Assembly (NCBI GenBank): GCA_938049225.1
Contig: CALICM010000005.1
Location: forward strand, 1-64,000
Origin: an uncultured Paracoccaceae bacterium
GTDB taxonomy: Bacteria > Pseudomonadota > Alphaproteobacteria > Rhodobacterales > Rhodobacteraceae
Length of the DNA stretch: 64,000 nt
Direction of reading: 5' to 3'
Below, in pieces: positions 47,515 through 56,828 of this stretch. The notes under the pieces were generated by a model. That model worked only from the letters and a program-made list of their open reading frames with translations, was not told where the DNA came from and ran no database searches. The position numbers were made by a program, and so were the translations under genes. How positions within the stretch are numbered: position 1 is the first letter of the stretch; every line of letters starts with the position of its first letter.

Positions 47515-49305
47515 TTAGTTTGAGGCGCGAACGCTCTGCGCCCCTTCTGCGCCCTCTTTAGGCAAGGGTCGCATGTTCATCAATGGCGCGATCCGGCGGA
47601 TGATCTCGGACGCCACGGGCGCGGCGGTCCAGCCCGCCGTACGGCGCGCTTCGCGTCCGGACCGGTCTTCGGGCTCGTCCAACGCGACGACCAAGACATA
47701 TTCCGGATCATGCGCGGGGAAAATCGAGGCAAAGGTGCCGATCACCTTTTCCTTATAGTACCCACCCGTGTGTTTGGGCTTATCCGCCGTCCCGGTCTTG
47801 CCACCGACCCGGTACCCTTCGGCATTCGCAAGCGTCGCAGTTCCCCGCACGACCACCTGCCGCAACATCTGGCGCGCGGCGCGGCTCGTCTCGGCCCGCA
47901 CCACCCGATCCGCCTCGGTTGGCAGGGGCGCCCCCGCCAATAGCGTGGGCCGCACCCGCAACCCGCCATTTGTCAGGGTCGCATAGGCCGTCGCCAAATG
48001 CAGCGGTGTCGCGGCCAACCCATGCCCATAGGATATCGTCATGGTCGAGATTTCGGACCAACGTTTCGGCACCAAGGGCCGAGTTTTGCCGGCTTCGGGC
48101 AGCGTCACTGGCACCGGCTCCATGAACCCAAGCTGTCGCAGAAATTCCTTCTGCCGGACCGCGCCGATTTCAACCGCCACGCGGGCCGTGCCGATGTTCG
48201 AGGATTTAACGATCACATCCCGCAAACTCAGCGTCGGGCCATAGTTCCGGAAATCGCGGATCCGAAATCGCCCCCAAGTCAGCGGCCCTGAAGTATCGAT
48301 CACCGTGTCCGGCCCTGCCAACCCCAGTTCCATCGCCTGGGCTGCCGTAAAGATCTTGAAAGTCGAGCCCAGCTCGTACACCCCCTGGGCCGCGCGGTTG
48401 AAGATCGGACTATCGGACGGATCCCCGCTGGCGGGCGGCAAGGGTCGTTTATTCGGATCGAAATCGGGCAGCGAGACCATGGCGACAATCCGCCCGGTCT
48501 TTGCCTCCATCAACACCGCCGCAGCACCCTTGGCGTTCATCAGACGCATGCCGCCCGCCAAGACGCGTTCCACTGCCGCCTGGACCGACAGATCGATGGT
48601 CAGCTGCAGCGGCGCGCCTTCGTTCACGGGATCGCGCAAGAACTGGTCGAAGGCCAACTCAACCCCGGCCGAGCCAACCACTTCGGCCGCATGCACCCCC
48701 TCGCGCCCATAGCCGTATCCGCCCAGAATATGGCTCGCGAGGCGCCCATTTGGATAAAGCCGCATCTCTCGCGGGCCGAACAACAACCCCGGCTCACCCA
48801 GGTCATGCACCGCCTGGCGTTGCTCGGGGCTGAGCGTGCGCTTGATCCACAAAAACCGGCGTTTTCCGCTGAACCGCTTCAGCAATTCGGTCTCGTCAAG
48901 ATCATCAAAGATCCGCGCCAATCCCGCCGCCGCCGCGACCTTGTCCACCATCAAATACGGCTGGGCATAGAGGCTGGCGGTCTGCATATTCGTCGCCAGG
49001 ATCGCGCCATTGCGGTCCACGATATCCGCCCGCTGCGCAACGATCCGCGCGGCACTCGCCGTCGCCTTGGGCTCCACCGGTTCCGAGGACGCAAGCACGC
49101 TCATTCGCGCCGCCACCGTGCCAAAGGCCAAAATAAAGGTGGCCGCCAGCAACCACAGCCGATGCTCGGCCCGCCGCCGTTCAGCGCGGTGGCGCAGACG
49201 CATTCTGGCGGCGCGCTCTTCTGCCTCGACCCCATCCGGGTTCTCGCCTTGCGCGCGGGCCTTGAACACCCGGGCCAAGGGGCGCAACGGCCTGCGCGAG
49301 GTCAT
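47515..49305 (-). CDS. ftsI: Septal peptidoglycan transpeptidase FtsI (PBP3)
   Basis: The division-specific class B penicillin-binding protein. After a basic cytoplasmic tail with one membrane helix (LWLLAATFILAFGTVAARM, about residues 51-70) come the dimerisation domain and the transpeptidase domain: SxxK in ELGSTFKIFTAAQAM, SxN in VKSSNIGTARV and KTG in VGGKTGTADKP. The start is [18 protein letters not shown] at 49305 (596 residues), overlapping the ftsL stop by four bases; the ORF-track start is 62 codons too early. Confidence 0.95.
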   Translation of the reverse strand: MTSRRPLRPLARVFKARAQGENPDGVEAEERAARMRLRHRAERRRAEHRLWLLAATFILAFGTVAARMSVLASSEPVEPKATASAARIVAQRADIVDRNGAILATNMQTASLYAQPYLMVDKVAAAAGLARIFDDLDETELLKRFSGKRRFLWIKRTLSPEQRQAVHDLGEPGLLFGPREMRLYPNGRLASHILGGYGYGREGVHAAEVVGSAGVELAFDQFLRDPVNEGAPLQLTIDLSVQAAVERVLAGGMRLMNAKGAAAVLMEAKTGRIVAMVSLPDFDPNKRPLPPASGDPSDSPIFNRAAQGVYELGSTFKIFTAAQAMELGLAGPDTVIDTSGPLTWGRFRIRDFRNYGPTLSLRDVIVKSSNIGTARVAVEIGAVRQKEFLRQLGFMEPVPVTLPEAGKTRPLVPKRWSEISTMTISYGHGLAATPLHLATAYATLTNGGLRVRPTLLAGAPLPTEADRVVRAETSRAARQMLRQVVVRGTATLANAEGYRVGGKTGTADKPKHTGGYYKEKVIGTFASIFPAHDPEYVLVVALDEPEDRSGREARRTAGWTAAPVASEIIRRIAPLMNMRPLPKEGAEGAQSVRASN

Positions 49306-49652
49306 TGCGTCGCCCCCCCAAGCACTGCATCCAGCACATCGCCTGCCAGCCGGTCCTCGGTCGCGGCTGGGGGAAAGGCCACCTCGGCCGGATCCGCGAA
49401 ATGACCTGCCGTCATCGGGGCCAGGCCCAACTCGGCGAAATACTCTTCGGCCAGGACGCGGAGCCGATCCGGCCGGTTCAAATAGGCCCATTCCGCGTTT
49501 AACATCGCGATCGTGCCGCGCTCCTGCGCCATCTCAAGGCGCAGCCGCTCCACGTCGCGCACCGCTTCCTGGGTGGTGTAATTGACTTGGTAGGCCCAAA
49601 AGGCAAAAGCTACGACCAAGGCGCTGGCCGCAATATACAGCAAGGTTCTCAT
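49302..49652 (-). CDS. ftsL: Cell division protein FtsL
   Basis: A small bitopic divisome protein (116 residues) that forms a complex with FtsQ/FtsB and activates FtsWI. It has one membrane helix ([22 protein letters not shown]), then a leucine-zipper-like coil ([44 protein letters not shown]). The [14 protein letters not shown] segment is typical of alphaproteobacterial FtsL. It overlaps both rsmH and ftsI by four bases. Confidence 0.92.
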   Translation of the reverse strand: MRTLLYIAASALVVAFAFWAYQVNYTTQEAVRDVERLRLEMAQERGTIAMLNAEWAYLNRPDRLRVLAEEYFAELGLAPMTAGHFADPAEVAFPPAATEDRLAGDVLDAVLGGATQ

Positions 49653-50638
49653 AAAACCCCCTCGATCGCCACGGCGGGCAATCCGAACACACGTATCTCG
49701 ACATCCCCCGCCGGCGCTTCGGTCCGCCGGGCCATGCGCAACTTGGCGGATCGCGCCCGGGGATTCGCGGCCACCTCGGCCTCGGACGCCTCAATGGCCT
49801 TGCGCGTGATCAGATCGAACCGCGCGTCTTCCACGACCACTTCGGGCTGATAGCGGCTGCCTTGCGCGGCACCGCCGCTGCGGGCCCGCAAAAACCGCTT
49901 CACGATGCGATCCTCCAGCGAGTGAAAGCTTACCACCGCCAAGATGCCGCCGGGCCTGAGCGCCCGCTCGGCTACCATCAGTCCGCGCGCCAAAACGCCC
50001 AATTCATCATTCACAGCGATCCGCAAGGCCTGAAAACTGCGGGTGGCCGCATGTGGCTGCCCGGGCTTGGGGCGCGGCAATAGCCGTTCGATCAGCCCAG
50101 CCAACTGCCGCGTCCGCGTAAACGGCACCGCGACGCGATCCGCCACCACCGCCCGCGCGATCCGCCGGGCGGCCCGCTCTTCACCATATTGATGCAACAC
50201 ATCCGCCAATGCGGCCTCGCTCAGCCCGTTTACCAGATCCGCGGCACTCGGCCCTGACTGCGCCATGCGCATGTCCAACGGCCCGTCTTTGGTGAACGAA
50301 AACCCACGCCCCGCTTGATCCAACTGCATCGAGCTGACGCCAATATCCAAAACAACACCGTCCAGCGCCTCGCCCGCCAACGTGTCCAAGTCGGCAAAAT
50401 TGCCCTGCACCAGGCGCAGCCGGTCCCCATACTCGGCGGCCCAGTCCCCAGCCCGGGCGAAAACCTCCGGATCTTGATCGACCCCGATCACCCTTTCAGC
50501 CCCAGCCTCTAACAAGGCTCGGCTGTATCCACCGGCCCCAAAAGTGCCGTCCAGCCAGACGCCTGAGATCGGGGCGGCACGGTCTAAAAGCGGCGTCAGC
50601 AGCACGGGAATATGCGGCATGGACATGGCCACAGTCAT
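49649..50638 (-). CDS. rsmH: 16S rRNA (cytosine1402-N4)-methyltransferase
   Basis: Methylates N4 of C1402 in 16S rRNA. It has the N-terminal [11 protein letters not shown], the SAM motif [20 protein letters not shown], the specific [15 protein letters not shown] and the C-terminal [20 protein letters not shown]. 329 residues. It overlaps mraZ upstream and ftsL downstream by four bases each. Starts further in ([10 protein letters not shown]) are possible, but ATG 50638 gives the ATGA overlap. Confidence 0.96.
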   Translation of the reverse strand: MTVAMSMPHIPVLLTPLLDRAAPISGVWLDGTFGAGGYSRALLEAGAERVIGVDQDPEVFARAGDWAAEYGDRLRLVQGNFADLDTLAGEALDGVVLDIGVSSMQLDQAGRGFSFTKDGPLDMRMAQSGPSAADLVNGLSEAALADVLHQYGEERAARRIARAVVADRVAVPFTRTRQLAGLIERLLPRPKPGQPHAATRSFQALRIAVNDELGVLARGLMVAERALRPGGILAVVSFHSLEDRIVKRFLRARSGGAAQGSRYQPEVVVEDARFDLITRKAIEASEAEVAANPRARSAKLRMARRTEAPAGDVEIRVFGLPAVAIEGVL

Positions 50639-51138
50639 CCGCCCAACCGTGCCTTATCCAGTAAGGCGAAGGGGCTGTTGGCCTCGTCCTGACCCTCCAG
50701 CCATGCGCCAAGACCCGCCATATCGGCGGCATAGGCGCTGGGCTCCCAAATTTGAAACTTATCGCCCATCCCCGCAAAGGTGGCTTCCGCCGTCACACCG
50801 ATCATCTGGCGCAGCTTCTGGGGTAGGACCATGCGCCCATTCTCGTCAACCTGGGCATAGATCGACTGGGTGTTCAGAATACGCTCAAGCGCCACCCGAT
50901 CCTTCGAGAACCGCGGGAGGGCCGAGACCATGTCGTCGACCTCTTCGATTGAGCGCATCGAATACCCTTCAAGGCATTTCGATCCAGGCAGACCATAGAC
51001 AATGACCAAATTCGGCTGGGCACCGGCGACCCAATCGGGGTCCCCCTCCTCTAGGACACGGCGGAAGGGGGCCGGGATCGACACCCGGCCCTTACCGTCC
51101 ACTTTGTGGACGCTTTCGCCTCTGAAACGTCGTGCCAC
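50635..51138 (-). CDS. mraZ: Transcriptional regulator MraZ
   Basis: A DNA-binding protein that controls its own dcw operon. It has two SpoVT/AbrB-like domains ([24 protein letters not shown] and [36 protein letters not shown]). 167 residues. The start is GTG 51138, with AGGAG seven bases upstream. It is the first gene of the dcw cluster. MraZ-type boxes lie in the promoter (51401-51445). Confidence 0.96.
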   Translation of the reverse strand: MARRFRGESVHKVDGKGRVSIPAPFRRVLEEGDPDWVAGAQPNLVIVYGLPGSKCLEGYSMRSIEEVDDMVSALPRFSKDRVALERILNTQSIYAQVDENGRMVLPQKLRQMIGVTAEATFAGMGDKFQIWEPSAYAADMAGLGAWLEGQDEANSPFALLDKARLGG

Positions 51139-51183
51139 GTTTCAACTCCTGCCCAAGCCCAACGGGGTCGATCCCGGTGGGGC

Positions 51184-51228
51184 CAATGAAAAAGGCGGCC
51201 GCGCTCTTATCTGGCACGGTCCGCCTTT
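51184..51228 (-). terminator. Intrinsic terminator inside the mraZ leader
   Basis: On the minus strand a stem AAAGGCGG(A)CCG...CGGCCGCCTTT is followed directly by TTTTTCATT, a clear intrinsic terminator. It lies between the promoter and mraZ, so it would stop most transcripts before the operon unless it is read through. Confidence 0.75.
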
Positions 51229-51385
51229 GTCTTGCCGTTTCGGCCGCGTCCCTCAGGCGTTGACTGCTCGGATGCCGTCAGGGACACTTATTCTTGCGGG
51301 AAAGAAGCGGGCCTGTATGAAACCTGCTCTGGTTTGGTCGTCTCCGAAGTCTGTCGCCCCGTGATCCGTGCCGCGCCTTTCCGTG
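51184..51385 (-). ncRNA. Long mraZ leader, UpsM-like sRNA candidate
   Basis: Transcription from the promoter at 51392-51420 would begin near 51385 and meet an intrinsic terminator at 51184-51228, giving a ~200-nt RNA that ends about 45 bases before mraZ. In Rhodobacter sphaeroides an sRNA of very similar size (UpsM) arises in the same way from the mraZ leader. Position, length and terminator fit; I have not compared the primary sequence. Confidence 0.6.
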
Positions 51386-51391
51386 AGATGA

Positions 51392-51420
51392 GGTATGGCA
51401 TGGAACTACGTGGTAATCAA
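51392..51420 (-). promoter_or_regulatory. Probable mraZ (dcw) promoter
   Basis: The minus strand has TTGATT (51420-51415) and CATACC (51397-51392) separated by 17 bases, a fair sigma70-type pair. The -35 hexamer lies within the MraZ-box array, which fits autorepression. Confidence 0.5.
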
Positions 51421-51445
51421 TGGGAATTTTATGCACAGCGTGGGA
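51401..51445 (+). promoter_or_regulatory. MraZ operator: TGG(G/A/T)A boxes at 10-bp spacing
   Basis: On the plus strand TGGAA (51401), TGGTA (51411), TGGGA (51421) and TGGGA (51441) lie exactly one or two helical turns apart; only the 51431 position is missing. MraZ of E. coli binds TGGGN boxes separated by five bases, i.e. the same 10-bp period. The array overlaps the mraZ promoter. Confidence 0.7.
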
Positions 51446-51939
51446 TTTAACCAGGATTCATGGTGGATGATCTCACCAATACTCACATACCAGTGTTAAG
51501 TTAATACAACATAAGGGCTCATCCCCAATACAAACCACCATATATTGCGAATACACTTTGTGGGGATCAGTTCCCATCTCAGGCCTATGAAATCCCAGCG
51601 CACCCCAATAATTTCGACGGCATGCTGGTTTCTCCCCATGGTTATCCACAGGTTCCTGGTGGAATTGCCCGTTTCGTTGAGTCGCGGCATAAACAAGTAA
51701 GCCCTCCGCTTCCCGCCTCAGGCCCGCGATCGCTGAAAAGAACATCGTTCATTTTTTGAAACATTGCTTCTGGGCCCTCACGACTGCGGCACTCCAATCG
51801 GGGCTTTGTGACAGAGGTCTGTTACAACTTCTCACAGCCTGCAGCCTCGCACTGACCTTCCCGTGAGCCCCCCTGCCCCGGCGCCATGAAATCAGCCATC
51901 TATGCTCCATCCCGCAGACATTCTCTGAAAGGTGCTGTC
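51446..51939. other. Non-coding region upstream of the dcw promoter
   Basis: About 490 bases without a convincing gene between the mraZ promoter and the small membrane gene. AT-richer than the flanks. It contains a perfect DnaA-box sequence TTATCCACA (51642-51650) and an imperfect repeat GGGGATCAGTTCCCA (near 51558). The 90-codon minus ORF here has no family features. Confidence 0.45.
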
Positions 51940-52467
51940 ATGAAAACGCTCTCAACTGCCTGGACCGTCCTTATTGCCGGGGCCCTGGCCACGGTTGCTT
52001 TCGATCTTTTTGGCCAAACCCTCAGCCCGCTGCTGTCTTTTGTCCCCACCCTAGGCCCCAAGCTGGCGCCGGTGCCGCTGGCTACATCCTCCCTGGCCGC
52101 GATAACCGGTATCCCTGGTAAAGAGCTTTCGGCCATTGGACTGCCGCACGGTCTGCACATCCTGACCGGCCTAATCGCCTATCCGCTCGGCTGGCTGCTC
52201 GTTGCGCGTCCAATCTGGAACCGAACCCTGCCAAGCTTGCCCTGGATCGTGCCGGCAGTGGCCTATGGCGTCGGACTGTGGATCTTCGCGCTTTATGTCA
52301 TGGCGCACCTGGTCGCCGGCATGCCCGCATTCCTCGGTTTTTCGGGTATCACCTGGGTCGCACTTTGGGGACATATCGTGTTCGCCGTAGTCGCAGCCGC
52401 GGTGATCGAGGCCCGCATGCCCGCCACCGCCTCTTCGCGGCGCGCAACCTCCATCGCGCCTGCTTGA
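51940..52467 (+). CDS. Hypothetical four-helix membrane protein
   Basis: The 175-residue protein has four membrane segments (WTVLIAGALATVAFDLFGQTL, HILTGLIAYPLGWLLVA, PWIVPAVAYGVGLWIFALYVMAHLVAGM, VALWGHIVFAVVAAAVIEA). The start is placed at MKTLSTAW (AAAGG seven bases upstream) rather than 18 codons earlier. I do not recognise the family by name. It is an isolated gene with long gaps on both sides. Confidence 0.7.
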   Translation: MKTLSTAWTVLIAGALATVAFDLFGQTLSPLLSFVPTLGPKLAPVPLATSSLAAITGIPGKELSAIGLPHGLHILTGLIAYPLGWLLVARPIWNRTLPSLPWIVPAVAYGVGLWIFALYVMAHLVAGMPAFLGFSGITWVALWGHIVFAVVAAAVIEARMPATASSRRATSIAPA

Positions 52468-53403
52468 TCGACAACCCAGCACAGGACGCGCCTGCCGCAT
52501 TGCGCGCCCTGTGCTCTGATGGTGAAAGCTGGCCACTGACCTGAGCAGGAAAGCCATATGCAGCCGATTCGGACTAGCCGCACAATTTCAGGTTGATTCG
52601 CTGAAATTCGCTTGAGTCTGATGGACAATATTTTGAGCATCAGAAGTGTAATCTTGACTAGACACTTTCCTGCCAAAATTGAATTTCGTTAATTTTCGCG
52701 ACAATCCCGCCTCATGACACCTTGGCCGATCCAGTTTGATCACCTCGCAGCCACAATTTCAGCCGCCTAAAGCGTTAAATTGCAATGTGTGACCCCGCCG
52801 ACCGCCTTACTTGCACTGCAGCCTCTTACACTTGGTAAAAATTAACCTTTAGGCAAAAAGCAGCCAAAACTCTCCTATCTAGGGCTCGTTATGTTAACAC
52901 TTAGTTTACCTATATGTGGGGAGACACCCCATTGGCGCCACATTCCTGCCTTGATCTGTGCCTAACTTCTGCTTCAAGGGGGCGTGTAGAGCAGTTCTTG
53001 TCGGACCGGCCGACACAAGGAACAGCGTAGAGTAGCGTCAACGGGCAAGTTTTTGAGTGTGTGTTCGCCCAATGTACCCAAGATCCCGGCCAGCCCCCGG
53101 CCGGAGCTTTGACCCAGATTAAGGGGGGTCAGTTATGCAAAGTGGGCGGCAAAAAGACCCCACAACTGTAGCGTGAGTAAGTAAGTGTAAACACGAGTGA
53201 GTAGCAAAACCGGGGGGCGTTTCCCTCTCAGCGGGGAAATCGCCTACCCCTCCGGTTGTGTTTCAGCGGCAAGCAAATCACGTCAAACGACATTTCTGTG
53301 ACCGACGACAGGTCAATGGCCCGGGTTCAGGCCGCGCGGATAACCCGCCGTTGTCCACACGTCTAGCCGCGTCCGCCGGGCGGCGACACCCGCGGCAAAT
53401 GCG
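52468..53403. other. Long non-coding region with several inverted repeats
   Basis: Some 936 bases with no ORF I can support. The first half is AT-rich and includes TTAA-N7-TTTA (52894-52908), one mismatch from the CtrA box TTAA-N7-TTAA. The second half is GC-rich with three stems: 52994-53023 (GTTCTTGTCGG/CCGACACAAGGAAC), 53086-53104 (CCGGCC/GGCCGG) and 53208-53257. A structured RNA, a degraded mobile element, or both could lie here. Confidence 0.45.
53208..53257 (-). terminator. Long hairpin, possible terminator of the 53404 gene
   Basis: A ~50-base inverted repeat (minus strand AACCGGAGGGG..GGCGATTTCCCC / GGGAAACGCCCCCCGGTT) is followed on the minus strand by TTTTGCT. It lies about 150 bases past the stop of the beta-hydroxyacid dehydrogenase gene. 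The T-run is short, so it may equally be part of an RNA structure. Confidence 0.4.
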
Positions 53404-54288
53404 CTATATCGCGTCCCCCTTGAGCACCCGCAGGCGTTGGATCAAGCTTGAAGTATCCCACCGCCCCCCGCCCAGCGCCTGCACATCGCCATAAAACTGA
53501 TCGACCAAGGCCGCCACCGGCAGCGAGACGCCCAGCCCCTTGGCGGTTTCCAGCGAGATCCCCAAATCCTTGCGCATCCAATCCACCGCGAAGCCATAGT
53601 CGAACTTCCCGTCGACCATCGTCTCGGCCCGGTTCGACAATTGCCAGGATCCACCGGCCCCCTGGGCCACCAAGGCCGCCACCTGTTTGGCATCCAGCCC
53701 TGCGTTGGTCGCGAAGTGCAGGGCCTCAGAAATGCCCTGCACAATGCCTGCAATACAGATCTGGTTCGCCATCTTTGTCAGCTGACCCGCACCCACCTCG
53801 CCAAACCGAATGGTGGCTTTGGCATAGGCGTCCATCACCGGTTGGGCCGCGTCGAAATCAGCCTGAGTTCCGCCGCACATGATCGCCAGTTGCCCATTCT
53901 CGGCCCCCGCTTGGCCGCCAGACACCGGCGCATCCACAAATCCCAGACCTTGTTCGGTCCCAGCCGCAGCCACCTCCCGCGCGACATCGGCCGAGGCGGT
54001 GGTGTGATCAACAAAGACCGCCCCGCCTTTCATACCCGCAAACGCCCCGTCTGGACCAAAGACGACCGAGCGCAGATCATCATCGTTGCCCACACAGGCC
54101 ATCACGAAATCGCAGTCTTGCGCGGCTTCACGCGGGATTGGTGCAAAGGCACCGCTGTGCTGATCGGCCCATTTTTCGGCTTTGGCTTCGGTTCGGTTAT
54201 AAACCGTCACCTCGTGCCCTGCGGTTTTCAGATGTCCGGCCATCGGGTAACCCATCACGCCCAATCCTAGAAATGCGATTTTCGCCAT
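53404..54288 (-). CDS. NAD(P)-dependent beta-hydroxyacid dehydrogenase
   Basis: A 294-residue member of the 3-hydroxyisobutyrate dehydrogenase family. The nucleotide site is IAFLGLGVMGYPMAGHLKTAGHEVTVYNR, the substrate motif is FVDAPVSGGQAGAENGQL (about residue 118), and the catalytic Lys is in GAGQLTKMANQICIAG (about 170). WDTSSLIQRL near the end is common in tartronate-semialdehyde/hydroxyisobutyrate-type enzymes. The exact substrate is unclear. It is a paralog of the enzyme at 62479. Confidence 0.9.
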   Translation of the reverse strand: MAKIAFLGLGVMGYPMAGHLKTAGHEVTVYNRTEAKAEKWADQHSGAFAPIPREAAQDCDFVMACVGNDDDLRSVVFGPDGAFAGMKGGAVFVDHTTASADVAREVAAAGTEQGLGFVDAPVSGGQAGAENGQLAIMCGGTQADFDAAQPVMDAYAKATIRFGEVGAGQLTKMANQICIAGIVQGISEALHFATNAGLDAKQVAALVAQGAGGSWQLSNRAETMVDGKFDYGFAVDWMRKDLGISLETAKGLGVSLPVAALVDQFYGDVQALGGGRWDTSSLIQRLRVLKGDAI

Positions 54289-54399
54289 TGCATGGCTCCT
54301 TCCCGTTTGTCTCGTTAAACCGGTATAGCGGCGGTTTACGCAGGTGACAGCCGCCCAATGCCCTTGACGAGGATTTTTTAGGCATTGGAAGGCGGCGCC

Positions 54400-55251
54400 T
54401 TAGCGGTACAGCATCACCGGAATGCGGCAGGCGCGGATCAGGTCGGCGGTGACCGACCCGGTGAACAACGCCCGGACGCGACTGTGGCCAAAGGCGCCCA
54501 TGACCAGCAGGTCGTGCTCGCCCTTTGCCACGGCGCTGGCGAACGCGGTCTCGGGGGAACCCGGGAGGATTTCTGAAGTCGCGGGGCGGCCAGCGGCCGT
54601 CAGGCGTGTCTCGATGGCTTCGATCTGGGCCTGCAGGTCCGGCGTATCGGTACCGACATGAATGACATGATGCGCCAGTCCCGCGAACAGTGGGTTTTCG
54701 GCGATGTCGTCCAGCGCTTTTTGCACAGCCGCGCCACCGTCATAGGCGATCAGTACGCGGCCGATCTCGCGATAGGCGCGTGCCGCTACGAACACCGGCC
54801 GATGCACCGCACGGACCGCACGTTCGAAATTCGAGCCCAGGTTGCGCGCGGTATCGTCCGAAGTTTCGCCGCGTTTACCGATCAGCAACAAGTCAGCATC
54901 GCCTTCCAGGTCGATCAGCGTATCGACGAAGTAACCCAGGCGCAGCTTTGTGGTAACGGTTTCCACGCCTGCCTCGCGCACCAGCGCCTCGGCATCGGCC
55001 AGAATCTCGCGGCCCAGGGATTGCGCGACGCGCGCGCGGGCACCATCCAACTCGGCCAACTCCTCCAACAAGGCCGTGCGGGCCCCCAAAGTGATGTTCC
55101 CACTCAGGTTCTGTTTGTCACCCTGCTCAGGCCGACGGATGACGTGCACCAGTTCAACCTCGGCACCTGTGCGCGCGGCAATCCAGGCGGCCGAGCGGCA
55201 CAGGCTTTCGGAATAGGTCGAGCCATCGACCATGGCGATCAGTTTGGGCAT
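54400..55251 (-). CDS. Universal stress protein, two UspA domains
   Basis: A 283-residue tandem USP. The first domain begins MPKLIAMVDGSTYSESLCRSAAWIA; the second begins near residue 157 with RVLIAYDGGAAVQKALDDIAENPLFAG and ends HDLLVMGAFGHSRVRALFTGSVTADLIRACRIPVMLYR, carrying the ATP-binding G-x2-G-x9-G-S/T pattern. It lies 10 bases downstream of a SulP transporter gene, and the two are probably co-transcribed. Confidence 0.92.
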   Translation of the reverse strand: MPKLIAMVDGSTYSESLCRSAAWIAARTGAEVELVHVIRRPEQGDKQNLSGNITLGARTALLEELAELDGARARVAQSLGREILADAEALVREAGVETVTTKLRLGYFVDTLIDLEGDADLLLIGKRGETSDDTARNLGSNFERAVRAVHRPVFVAARAYREIGRVLIAYDGGAAVQKALDDIAENPLFAGLAHHVIHVGTDTPDLQAQIEAIETRLTAAGRPATSEILPGSPETAFASAVAKGEHDLLVMGAFGHSRVRALFTGSVTADLIRACRIPVMLYR

Positions 55252-55261
55252 TCCCGTCTCC

Positions 55262-56746
55262 CTAGTGGCCGAACAGCCGTTCCATCGCCCCCGGCTGGTC
55301 GTGGATCGCCAGCTGGTCGACGATGGTCTCGCTGGCCTTGTTCATCCCGATGATCTCGACCTCGGCCCCCTCGCGGCGGAACTTGAGCACGATCATGTCC
55401 AGGGCTGCAACCGAAGAGATATCCCAGATATGCGCCTGACTAACGTCGATGGTGACCTGCTCTAGCGCCTCACGGAAATCGAAGGCACGGGTAAAGGTCT
55501 CGGCTGACGCAAAGAACACCTGACCCTGAACAGTGTAGCGACGGGCGCGACCATCCGGGGACAGTTCGGAAGTGACACGAAAAATCTGACTGATCTTGCC
55601 CGCAAAGAAGATCCCCGAAAGCAGCACGCCAGTCAGCACCCCGATGGCCAGGTTGTGCGTGCCGACGGTCGCGGCCACGGTCGCCAGCATCACAATGGAC
55701 GAGCTGCGCGGATGCGTGCGCAGGGTTTTGAGCGAGGACCAGCTGAATGTCCCGATCGAGACCATAATCATGATCGCCACCAGCGCGGGCATCGGGATTT
55801 GCGCTACCCAATCGCCCATCGCCACGATCAGGAACAGCAAGAACACCCCGGCAGCGAAGCACGACAGCCGCCCGCGCCCGCCGGATTTCACGTTGATCAT
55901 CGACTGGCCGATCATCGCGCAGCCCGCCATGCCGCCGATGAACCCGGTGGCAGTATTGGCGATCCCCTGGCCGATGCACTCCTGATCGCGGTCGCTGGGC
56001 GTGTCGGTCAAGTCCTCGACGATCTGGGCAGTCATCAGGCTTTCCAGCAGGCCCACCGCGGCGACGGCGGCGGAATAGGGCAGGATGATTTGCAGCGTTT
56101 CCAGGGTCAGGGGGATATCCGGCAGCAAGAACATGGGCAGCGTGTCGGGCAAAGCGCCCATATCGCCCACGGTGCGCACGTCCAGGCCCAGGGTGATCGC
56201 CAGTGTCGTAAGCACCACGATACAGACCAGCGGCGAGGGGATGGCGGTGGTGATCCGCGGGAACAGATAGATGATCGCCAGCCCCGCCGCGACCATCACA
56301 TAGGTCAAGTTGTTCACGCCTATCAGTTCGGGCAATTGCGCCATAAAGATCAGGATCGCCAGGGCGTTGACGAACCCGGTGATCACCGAGCGTGAGACAA
56401 AGCGCATCACCTGACCCAGCTTCAGCAGCCCCGCCGCGATCTGTAACAGCCCCGCCAACACTGTCGCCGCCAGCAGATACTCAAGCCCATGCTCCTTGAC
56501 CAGCGTGACCATCAGCACCGCCGTTGCGGCCGTCGCGGCCGAGATCATGCCGGGACGGCCGCCCACGATAGCGGTGATCACGGCGATTGAGAAAGAGGCA
56601 TACAGCCCCACTTTGGGGTCCACGCCCGCAATGATTGAAAAAGCAATCGCTTCGGGGATAAGGGCCAGCGCCACCACCAATCCGGCCAACAGGTCGTTAC
56701 GAACATTCCCGACCCATTGGTCGCGATAAGCGGAAAGGGAGAACAT
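55262..56746 (-). CDS. SulP family anion transporter with STAS domain
   Basis: The 494-residue protein has 10-12 membrane segments with the SulP start ([36 protein letters not shown]) and a C-terminal STAS domain (about residues 390-490, [28 protein letters not shown]). SulP proteins carry sulfate, bicarbonate, dicarboxylates or other anions; the substrate here is not clear. The start is [11 protein letters not shown] (ATG 56746, GAGG upstream), 13 codons inside the ORF-track start. Confidence 0.93.
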   Translation of the reverse strand: MFSLSAYRDQWVGNVRNDLLAGLVVALALIPEAIAFSIIAGVDPKVGLYASFSIAVITAIVGGRPGMISAATAATAVLMVTLVKEHGLEYLLAATVLAGLLQIAAGLLKLGQVMRFVSRSVITGFVNALAILIFMAQLPELIGVNNLTYVMVAAGLAIIYLFPRITTAIPSPLVCIVVLTTLAITLGLDVRTVGDMGALPDTLPMFLLPDIPLTLETLQIILPYSAAVAAVGLLESLMTAQIVEDLTDTPSDRDQECIGQGIANTATGFIGGMAGCAMIGQSMINVKSGGRGRLSCFAAGVFLLFLIVAMGDWVAQIPMPALVAIMIMVSIGTFSWSSLKTLRTHPRSSSIVMLATVAATVGTHNLAIGVLTGVLLSGIFFAGKISQIFRVTSELSPDGRARRYTVQGQVFFASAETFTRAFDFREALEQVTIDVSQAHIWDISSVAALDMIVLKFRREGAEVEIIGMNKASETIVDQLAIHDQPGAMERLFGH

Positions 56747-56828
56747 GCAACCTCGGGGCTTTTGTGCAGTGCGAAAGGGTGCCACATAGCACGTCCCACG
56801 ACGGTGTCACCCCCGTTTGTATGCGGCG

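Noticed and set aside
44369-47523. Long plus-strand ORFs of 543 and 511 codons opposite murF and murE
   Set aside because: Antisense shadows; rich in Arg/His/Pro/Gln, no motifs, while the minus frames are unmistakable Mur ligases.
53121-53165. GGGGGGTCAGTTATGC...AAAAAGACCCC as an IS21-type element end
   Set aside because: It has inverted GGGTC ends reminiscent of IS ends, but no istA/istB remnant or second end is present, so it is not supported.
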